Part shown: in pieces, positions 1 to 4,965 of the stretch
How positions within the stretch are numbered: the first letter of the stretch is position 1
How the letters are laid out: each line of letters begins with the position of its first letter
NCBI GenBank assembly: GCA_036556145.1
Contig: DATBKB010000125.1
Location: 1-10,621, forward strand
Source: JACDAV01 sp036556145
Lineage (GTDB): Bacteria > Chloroflexota > Limnocylindria > Limnocylindrales > CSP1-4
Direction: 5' to 3'
DNA: 10,621 bases
The notes under the pieces: model-generated
What the model was told of the DNA's origin: nothing
Seen by the model: only the letters and a program-made list of their open reading frames with translations
Database searches by the model: none
Made by a program: the position numbers and the translations under genes

Positions 1-1666
1 ACACCTCCTCGCGCTCCTCGTGGCACATGAGGACGATGACCCGGGCCCGCGTCACGCCCTCGGACGTGCCGTTGAGCGTCAGCTCGGTGCGGAGCGCCTC
101 CGTCTCCGATTCGTAGACCGGGATGTCGGAGGTCGAGCGGCGCGCCGCCCGCACGCCGGCGAGCAGCTCGCCGACCATCGACTCGCGCGTCCGGCCGCGC
201 AGGTACTTGAGCGTCTCCTTGATCGCGATCCGCTGCGCGCGCTCGCCGGCCAGCCGGCCGATGCCGCGAAGCGTGTCGTCGGGTCGGTCGCCGGCGGTGC
301 CGATGATCATCGTGATCGGTGCCTTGCGACGTCCGCCGCCGCCGGTCGCGGTGCCGGATGCGATCCCGTCGGCGACGTCGAGGATCGCGCCGACGCCGGC
401 CTCGTTGTGGGCGAAGTCGACGACGACGACCTTCGCCCCGACGCGGAAGATGTTCAGCCGGCCTGGCGATCGTTCCGACGAGGGTCGGAAGTCGGTCAGC
501 CCGTGACGAACCTGCTCGAGCGTCGCGCCGAGCCCGCGCGCCGCACCGGAGGCAGCGAGGGCGTTCGCGATGTTGTGCCGGGCCAGGCCGCCGATGGCAA
601 TCGGGACATCCCCGACCTGTGCGATGACGCTCGTCCGGTCGCCCTCGACCTCGACGAGCGTGCTGTCGCGCAGCAGGTACGCGCGACGGCCGGCGGACAG
701 GTGCCGGCGGACGGCGGCCGACCGCTCGCGGAGCGAAAACAGCGCGACGTTTGCCTCGACCCGGCCCGCGACCGCGGCCACGAACGGGTCGTCGCCGTTG
801 AGGACGACCCAGCCCGATGGCTTCGTCACGCGGCAGACCACCGACTTCACCTCGGCCAGCTCGGGCAGCGTGTGGATTCCCTGGAGGTCGAGGTGATCGG
901 AGGTCACGTTCGTCAGGACGCTCGCGTCGTTCGACTCGTAGCCGAGCCCGCGCAGGAGGATCCCGCCACGGGCGGTCTCCAGCACCGCCACATCGATGTC
1001 GTCGCGGCCGAGCACCTGGGCCGCGCCGCCGGGTCCGGTCCAGTCGCCGGGATCGACCATCCGCTCGTCGACGAGGACGCCGTCGGACGTCGTCGTGCCG
1101 ACGCGCCGCCCGGCGAGCAGCAGGATGTGGGTGATGAGCCGCGTAACGGTGCTCTTGCCGTTCGTGCCGGTGATCGAGACGATCGGGACCCGCCGATCGG
1201 CGTCACGGATGAGCGCGGGCGGCTGCGTCTTCGCGCCCTCGATTCGTGCCCGCCAGCTCTCGAGCAACCGCGCCCCCGCGGGCGACGGCTTCGTGCCTCG
1301 CTCGTGCGCGACGTTCCGCTCGCCGAGCGCGACGGCCGCCTCGGCGATGGCGATGGCGCGATCCGCGCCGCTCCACGGCCAGGTCAGGATCCAGTGGCCC
1401 GGATCCGACGAGCGGTGAACCCGGAGGCCGGTCGTGCCTTCGCCGTGCTCCGTGCGCAGGCGGCGGGCCCACGCTCCGATCGCCTCGACGGCCGGCGGCC
1501 AGTGGCGCCTCGGAACCGCGGCGCCGAGGCGGACGAGCGCGTGTCGCGGCGGCACGCGCTGGCCGTACCAGGTTCGTCGCCGCCCGATCGCCACCTCGAC
1601 CTTGACGACCGGCTCGAGCCGGTAGACGTTCGGGCCTTCGAGGAGCCGGATCTCGATGAGGCGCAC
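1..1666 (-). CDS. CphA-like Mur ligase family protein lacking ATP-grasp (3' end cut by window edge)
   Basis: This frame runs for 555 codons from a GTG at 1666 with no stop before the left edge, so the C-terminus is missing. Residues about 1-150 begin MRLIEIRLLEGPN, resembling the N-terminal domain of cyanophycin synthetase (LRGPNYWS). The Mur ligase centre follows directly: P-loop GTNGKST at 167-173, ETARGG at 230-235 followed by ILLRGLGY (a CphA hallmark), SDHLDLQGI near 256-264, VLNGDDPF, the GRLNIF motif and DFAHNEAG. In CphA an ATP-grasp domain of about 300 residues lies between these parts; here it is absent. By family it should activate a carboxylate by ATP phosphorylation and join an amino acid by an amide bond in the cytoplasm. 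The substrate is unknown. It is divergent from an M20 peptidase across 73 bp. A TATCCT -10 box ends 9 nt before the GTG, and no Shine-Dalgarno sequence is seen. Family call firm, reaction not. Confidence 0.87.
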   Translation of the reverse strand, partial: MRLIEIRLLEGPNVYRLEPVVKVEVAIGRRRTWYGQRVPPRHALVRLGAAVPRRHWPPAVEAIGAWARRLRTEHGEGTTGLRVHRSSDPGHWILTWPWSGADRAIAIAEAAVALGERNVAHERGTKPSPAGARLLESWRARIEGAKTQPPALIRDADRRVPIVSITGTNGKSTVTRLITHILLLAGRRVGTTTSDGVLVDERMVDPGDWTGPGGAAQVLGRDDIDVAVLETARGGILLRGLGYESNDASVLTNVTSDHLDLQGIHTLPELAEVKSVVCRVTKPSGWVVLNGDDPFVAAVAGRVEANVALFSLRERSAAVRRHLSAGRRAYLLRDSTLVEVEGDRTSVIAQVGDVPIAIGGLARHNIANALAASGAARGLGATLEQVRHGLTDFRPSSERSPGRLNIFRVGAKVVVVDFAHNEAGVGAILDVADGIASGTATGGGGRRKAPITMIIGTAGDRPDDTLRGIGRLAGERAQRIAIKETLKYLRGRTRESMVGELLAGVRAARRSTSDIPVYESETEALRTELTLNGTSEGVTRARVIVLMCHEEREEV

Positions 1667-1675
1667 GGTCCGCGC

Positions 1676-1681
1676 AGGATA
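1676..1681 (-). promoter_or_regulatory. Candidate -10 box for the CphA-like ligase
   Basis: Reading the minus strand, GCTATCCT contains TATCCT, which ends 9 nt before the GTG start at 1666. The transcript would have little or no 5' leader. The GCTAnnCT form recurs at three other promoters in the window. No convincing -35 box is seen. Confidence 0.45.
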
Positions 1682-1707
1682 GCAAGCGACCCTCGAGCGG
1701 CCCTCGA

Positions 1708-1713
1708 TAGACT
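1708..1713 (+). promoter_or_regulatory. Candidate -10 box for the M20 peptidase/RidA operon
   Basis: TAGACT lies exactly 6 nt before an ATG at 1720, the same spacing as in front of the ggt and MFS genes. A transcript starting about 1720 would be leaderless for a 7-codon micro-ORF and give the M20 gene a leader of about 20 nt. Two direct CCCTCGA copies (1690-1696 and 1701-1707, 11 bp apart) lie just upstream. Confidence 0.45.
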
Positions 1714-1719
1714 GCCGCG

Positions 1720-1743
1720 ATGAGGTTCCGACGGCCCCGATGA
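1720..1743 (+). CDS. Possible leaderless micro-ORF (MRFRRPR) coupled to the M20 gene
   Basis: ATG at 1720 begins a 7-codon frame, MRFRRPR, four of whose seven residues are arginine. Its TGA at 1741-1743 overlaps the M20 start codon as ATGA. The -10 box TAGACT ends 6 nt upstream, so the ATG would be at or next to the mRNA 5' end. The M20 start has no visible Shine-Dalgarno sequence, which would fit initiation by termination-reinitiation from this frame. It could equally be a chance ATG; only position and spacing support it. Confidence 0.35.
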   Translation: MRFRRPR

Positions 1744-2972
1744 AGACGCTTGCCGAGCCCGGCGCCGGCCTGGAGCAGGCCGCGCTCGATGCGATCAACG
1801 CTCGCCTCCAGGCACGTCTGCCCGCCTTCCTCGCCGACCTGGAGCGCCTGGTCAACACCGATTGCGGCAGCTACACGAGAGACGGCGTCAACGAGGTTGC
1901 CGGATGGACGGCCGAGCGGTTCGGGTCCCTCGGCGCCAGGGTCGAGCGGCGGTCGCACGACACGCTGGGCGACACGGTCGTCGCGGCGTTCGACGGCCCA
2001 ACCGGGCCGAGGATCCTGCTCATCGGCCACATGGACACGGTGTTCGATCCGGGCACCGCCGCCGAGCGGCCGTTCCGAATCGAGCAGGGGATCGCCTACG
2101 GCCCGGGCGTCACGGACATGAAGTCGGGGCTGCTCGCCGGCATCTACGCGATCGAAGCAGTGCGCGAGGTCCTCGGCGAGGTGCCGTTCGGGCGGCTCGT
2201 GTTCGTCGCCAACCCGGACGAGGAGATCGGCTCACCGAGCTCACGACCGCACATCAAGGCCCTGGCCGCGGACGCCGACGTGTGCCTCGTCCTCGAATGT
2301 GCCCGCGCCAACGGTGACATCGTCTCGTCGCGCAAGGGGATCCTCGACGCGCGGCTGACGGTCCACGGTCGGGCCGCGCACGCCGGGGTCGAGCCCGAGA
2401 AGGGCCGCAACGCGATCGTCGAGGCGGCGCGGATCGTCGCCGAGCTCAACGCGCTCAACGGCCGCTGGCCCGGCGTCACCGTCAATCCCGGCGTCATCGC
2501 CGGCGGCACCCGACCGAACGTCGTGCCGGAGCGCTGCTCGATCGAGGTCGACGTCCGGGCCGTCCGTCGGGCGGAGCTCGAGGCGGCCGAGGCCGCCGTT
2601 CGCGACATCGTGGCCAAGCCGACCGTGCCCGACACCCGGGTCGAGATCGACGAGATGGGTCGCCACTGGCCGATGGAGAAGCTCGAACGGTCGAGCCGGC
2701 TCGTCGAGCATGCGCAGGCGGTCGCCCGCCGGCTCGGCTTCGAGGTCCGCGACGCGGCGACGGGCGGCGCGTCCGATGCGAACACGACCGCCGGCATGGG
2801 CGTCCCGACGATCGACGGCCTCGGGCCGATCGGCGGCAACGATCACTCGCCGGCGGAGTACCTCGAGGTCGCCTCGATCGTGCCGCGGACGGCGCTCCTC
2901 GCCGGCCTGCTCGTCGCGATCGCGCGTGATCCGGTCGTCGCCGCCTGGCGCTCGTCGAAGCCCGCGTCGTGA
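1740..2972 (+). CDS. M20 family metallopeptidase, carboxypeptidase G2 (glutamate carboxypeptidase)-like
   Basis: This 410-residue protein has the normal length and the full two-zinc active site of clan MH peptidases. HMDTVF gives H97 and D99; GPGVTDMKSG gives bridging D126; NPDEEIGS gives general base E161 and metal ligand E162; E186 follows, and GNDHSPAEY gives H369. H214 in AAHAG belongs to the dimerisation-domain insert (about 200-310). The pattern, especially RKG followed by GRAAHAG and TGGASDAN, is closest to Pseudomonas carboxypeptidase G2, which removes C-terminal glutamate; other dipeptide or acyl-amino-acid substrates are possible. No signal peptide is visible, so it is probably cytoplasmic. 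ATG at 1740 is the first start in frame and lacks a Shine-Dalgarno sequence. RidA follows with a GTGA overlap, so the two are co-translated. Confidence 0.92.
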   Translation: MKTLAEPGAGLEQAALDAINARLQARLPAFLADLERLVNTDCGSYTRDGVNEVAGWTAERFGSLGARVERRSHDTLGDTVVAAFDGPTGPRILLIGHMDTVFDPGTAAERPFRIEQGIAYGPGVTDMKSGLLAGIYAIEAVREVLGEVPFGRLVFVANPDEEIGSPSSRPHIKALAADADVCLVLECARANGDIVSSRKGILDARLTVHGRAAHAGVEPEKGRNAIVEAARIVAELNALNGRWPGVTVNPGVIAGGTRPNVVPERCSIEVDVRAVRRAELEAAEAAVRDIVAKPTVPDTRVEIDEMGRHWPMEKLERSSRLVEHAQAVARRLGFEVRDAATGGASDANTTAGMGVPTIDGLGPIGGNDHSPAEYLEVASIVPRTALLAGLLVAIARDPVVAAWRSSKPAS

Positions 2973-3358
2973 GCCGCCGGCTCATCTCGTCGGGCGGCCC
3001 GTGGGAGTCGGTCGCGGGCTACAGCCGCGCGGTCGTCGTCGGCGATTCGTGCTGGGTGTCGGGGACGACCGACGCAGGTCCGGACGGCACGTCGCGCCAC
3101 CCCGGCGACGTCGCGGCCCAGGCGTGGGCCGTCTTCGACATCATCGGCCGCGCCCTCGAGGACGCCGGCTTCTCGTTCACCGACGTCGTCCGGACGCGGA
3201 TGTTCGTCGTCGACATCGCGGCCTCATCCAACGCGGTGAGCCGCGTCCACGGCGAGGTCTTCGGGGTGATCCGGCCGGCGGCGACGATGGTCGAGGTGGC
3301 GGCGCTCATCGACCCGTCGCTCCTCGTCGAGATCGAGGTCGAGGCCCACCGAGGCTGA
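2969..3358 (+). CDS. RidA (YjgF/YER057c/UK114) family protein lacking the catalytic arginine
   Basis: The protein has 129 residues, the standard size for this trimeric chorismate-mutase-like fold. It opens with GGPWESVAGYSRAVVVGD, then SGTTDAGPDG, and ends VEIEVEAHRG, the conserved last strand. In RidA of Escherichia coli the segment PARSCVEV supplies Arg105, which binds the substrate carboxylate for 2-aminoacrylate and imine hydrolysis. The matching segment here is PAATMVEV, with alanine at residue 105. Classic deaminase activity is therefore doubtful, and it belongs with the Rid subgroups lacking that arginine. The GTG start at 2969 overlaps the M20 stop (GTGA), implying translational coupling and a shared task. 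It converges on azlD with a 28-bp gap, in which no hairpin terminator is seen. Confidence 0.9.
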   Translation: MSRRLISSGGPWESVAGYSRAVVVGDSCWVSGTTDAGPDGTSRHPGDVAAQAWAVFDIIGRALEDAGFSFTDVVRTRMFVVDIAASSNAVSRVHGEVFGVIRPAATMVEVAALIDPSLLVEIEVEAHRG

Positions 3359-3386
3359 CGTTCGGCAAGGATGACGCTCCCGCCGA

Positions 3387-3728
3387 TCAGGCCGCGCCGG
3401 TCGCGCGTGCCAGCGCGACGATCGCGGCCGCGGCCACGATCCCGAGCAGCAGGCTCTTCCGCCAGATGACCAGCGCGAGCGCCGCGAGTACCGCGACCCA
3501 CTCGATGCCGATGTGGAACGACGCGGTCCGCGTTCCGTCGGCTGCGGTCGTGACGACGACCATCGTGTAGACCGCGGCGAGCGCCGCGAGCACCGCCGGC
3601 CCGACGAGCCGCAGGTACGCGAGCGCGGGCGCCGGGAGCCGGCCGAAGCCGGCGACCAGCAACGGGATGGCTCGCGAGGGATACGTCACCGCGCCCATGA
3701 GCAGCGCAAGCAGGAGGAGCTCGGGCAT
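3387..3728 (-). CDS. azlD: AzlD family branched-chain amino acid transport protein (small subunit)
   Basis: This 113-residue, very hydrophobic protein has about four membrane segments (near 1-20, 38-62, 74-90 and 92-112) and the AzlD signature TYPSRAIPLL at 15-24. AzlD pairs with AzlC in the inner membrane; the homologous BrnFE pair of Corynebacterium exports isoleucine, leucine, valine and methionine. ATG at 3728 overlaps the azlC stop by one base (TGATG), and GAGGG lies 8 nt upstream, so a ribosome-binding site and coupling both support this start. The frame stays open far upstream inside azlC, but that extension is arginine-rich shadow sequence and not membrane protein. It is the last gene of the operon. 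Confidence 0.93.
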   Translation of the reverse strand: MPELLLLALLMGAVTYPSRAIPLLVAGFGRLPAPALAYLRLVGPAVLAALAAVYTMVVVTTAADGTRTASFHIGIEWVAVLAALALVIWRKSLLLGIVAAAAIVALARATGAA

Positions 3729-4534
3729 CAGGGCAGCCCTCGATCGCCACCCGGCGGGGCCGGCTCGTCGACGAGCCGTTCCGGGTGCTCGACGTCGACC
3801 GGCAGCGGGGCCGCGGGATACGCCTCGGCCATCGGGGGACCCGGTAACGCCAGCGCGACGAGCGGACCGATGAGGCCGCCGGCGACGATGCCGACGGCGG
3901 GATCCCAGAGCAGCGACACGGTCACGCCGAGGATCGCCCCGACGACAGCGGCCACGATCTCGCGGCGGCCGGTCGCGAGGCCGACGGCCAGACCCGCCAT
4001 CGCCGCCGGAAAGACGACGTCGAGCCCGAACTCCGCCGGGTCGGGCAGCGCGCCACCGACGACGACGCCCGCGATCGTCGCCACGTTCCAGGGAATCCAC
4101 GTCGTGACGATCGCCGCATACCAGTAGCCCCACGTGTCGGCGCGGCCCACGCGGCGGAAGTGGCTGATCGACAGCGCGAACGCCTCGTCGGTGAGCAGGT
4201 GGGCCATGACCGCGCGCTCGGCTGGCCGGCGACCGGCGAGCCACGGAGCGATGGCGGCGGAGTAGAGGAGGTGTCGGGCGTTGAGGAAGGCGGTGAGCAG
4301 GACGATTCCGAGCCACGGGAAGCCGCCCGCGACGTAGCCCACGGCCGCGAACTGGGCCGCGCCCGCGAACACGATGAGGCTCATGCCGCTCGCTTCCACG
4401 AGCGAGAACCCGGCGGCCGCGGCGGCGACGCCGTAGACGAACCCGAAGCCGGCCGCGGTGACGACGATCCCGAGGCCGTCGAGGACGAGCTGCCGCCGGG
4501 CTCGCGACAGCGGCATCGCGCCGGGCGCGTTCAT
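3728..4534 (-). CDS. azlC: AzlC family branched-chain amino acid transport protein (large subunit)
   Basis: This 268-residue membrane protein carries the AzlC landmarks: FAGAAQFAAVGY at 56-67, NARHLLYSAAIAPWL at 85-99, LTDEAFAL at 114-121 and LDVVFPAAMAGL at 171-182. There are about six hydrophobic segments between 18 and 230. With AzlD it should export branched-chain amino acids or methionine. After residue 230 comes a hydrophilic, proline- and acid-rich tail of about 38 residues that looks longer than in typical AzlC proteins and may sit in the cytoplasm. The start is ATG 4534, with ATG 4516 (MPLSRARRQL) an alternative closer to the usual N-terminus; neither has a clear Shine-Dalgarno sequence. 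The gene begins 13 nt after the 90-residue cysteine protein and overlaps azlD by one base. Confidence 0.93.
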   Translation of the reverse strand: MNAPGAMPLSRARRQLVLDGLGIVVTAAGFGFVYGVAAAAAGFSLVEASGMSLIVFAGAAQFAAVGYVAGGFPWLGIVLLTAFLNARHLLYSAAIAPWLAGRRPAERAVMAHLLTDEAFALSISHFRRVGRADTWGYWYAAIVTTWIPWNVATIAGVVVGGALPDPAEFGLDVVFPAAMAGLAVGLATGRREIVAAVVGAILGVTVSLLWDPAVGIVAGGLIGPLVALALPGPPMAEAYPAAPLPVDVEHPERLVDEPAPPGGDRGLP

Positions 4535-4547
4535 CAGCGCGACCGGT

Positions 4548-4820
4548 TCAGCGAAGGAAGGTCTTGGCGCAGGTCCCGTCGCAGACGACCCAGACGGCGT
4601 GGAGATCGCGGGCGTAGCCGGCGATGTGGAGGAGGCCCGGACATCCCTTCGTCGGACACTTCCAGACCCACCATCGATCGTGTGCGTCGAGCGGCGTCGT
4701 CTCGGCCTTGATCTTCGCGCCGAGGTCCTCGCGAGCCGTCACCAGGCGATTGATCGCGGACGCGCGATCGGACTCCGTCTCGCTGGTGTAGGGGTAGTTC
4801 TGCCCGACGTTCGACGTCAC
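4548..4820 (-). CDS. Hypothetical 90-residue four-cysteine protein, first gene of the azlCD operon
   Basis: I do not recognise this family. The product is 90 residues. An N-terminal half rich in polar residues and likely helical (about 13-45, ETESDRASAINRLVTAREDL) is followed by a compact aromatic/cysteine half: WVWKC at 51-55, CPTKGC (C55, C60), GLLHIAGYARDLHAVWVVC (C80) and CDGTC (C80, C84). The two cysteine pairs, spaced Cx4C and Cx3C, resemble a small zinc-binding knuckle, which is inference. No membrane segment or signal peptide is seen. The GTG start at 4820 is fixed by GGAGG five nt upstream; the frame is open further upstream but has no ribosome site there. It lies 13 nt before azlC on the same strand, downstream of its own promoter and a structured leader, so it may regulate or accompany the exporter. 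Real gene likely; function unknown. Confidence 0.8.
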   Translation of the reverse strand: MTSNVGQNYPYTSETESDRASAINRLVTAREDLGAKIKAETTPLDAHDRWWVWKCPTKGCPGLLHIAGYARDLHAVWVVCDGTCAKTFLR

Positions 4821-4825
4821 GCCGT

Positions 4826-4830
4826 CCTCC
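4826..4830 (-). promoter_or_regulatory. Shine-Dalgarno site of the four-cysteine protein
   Basis: GGAGG on the minus strand ends 5 nt before GTG 4820 and decides this start in a frame that stays open much further upstream. A GGCCG/CGGCC hairpin can form just before it in the mRNA. Confidence 0.7.
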
Positions 4831-4858
4831 GGCCGCCCCTGCCGGCCGGCCCTCCCGA

Positions 4859-4916
4859 ACCGGTCCCTGACAGCAGGACCGGTGGCAGCGTCGTGTGAGC
4901 GCAGCCTGCCACCGGT
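4859..4916 (-). promoter_or_regulatory. Structured mRNA leader with two mutually exclusive hairpins
   Basis: In the minus-strand transcript, ACCGGTGGCAG (4916-4906) pairs perfectly over 11 bp with CTGCCACCGGT (4888-4878), loop 17 nt. The second arm also forms a perfect 8-bp stem, ACCGGTCC (4883-4876) with GGACCGGT (4866-4859), loop 9 nt. Bases 4878-4883 are needed by both stems, so only one can exist at a time. The first arm begins about where transcription should start, and the leader runs about 98 nt to GTG 4820. The layout is that of an attenuator or translational switch; no known riboswitch class was recognised, and no T-run follows either hairpin. Confidence 0.5.
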
Positions 4917-4923
4917 AGCCGGG

Positions 4924-4929
4924 AGTATA
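4924..4929 (-). promoter_or_regulatory. -10 box of the four-cysteine/azlCD operon
   Basis: The minus strand reads GGCTATACTC, with TATACT differing from the TATAAT consensus at one base. The same ten bases occur at the GDH promoter. It lies 37 nt beyond the ggt stop codon, so the operon can be transcribed independently of ggt. No good -35 box is seen. Confidence 0.6.
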
Positions 4930-4937
4930 GCCATGAG

Positions 4938-4950
4938 GCCCCGGAGGGGC
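4938..4950 (-). terminator. Weak candidate terminator hairpin after ggt
   Basis: GCCCC and GGGGC form a 5-bp all-GC stem with a 3-nt loop, 16 nt after the ggt stop codon. No run of T follows, so intrinsic termination is uncertain. Confidence 0.3.
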
Positions 4951-4965
4951 AGTAGGCCGATTTCC

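Noticed and set aside
1..1666. A complete cyanophycin synthesis locus
   Set aside because: No ATP-grasp domain and no cyanophycinase are present, so cyanophycin itself cannot be inferred.
20..1723. 567-codon open frame on the plus strand
   Set aside because: It is the antisense shadow of the CphA-like ligase. Its composition is Arg/Asp/Ala-rich with no motif, while the minus frame has clear Mur motifs.
3729..4316. Upstream extension of the azlD frame to 309 codons
   Set aside because: The extension is arginine-rich and lies inside azlC in another frame. The ATG at 3728 has GAGGG upstream and the usual TGATG coupling.
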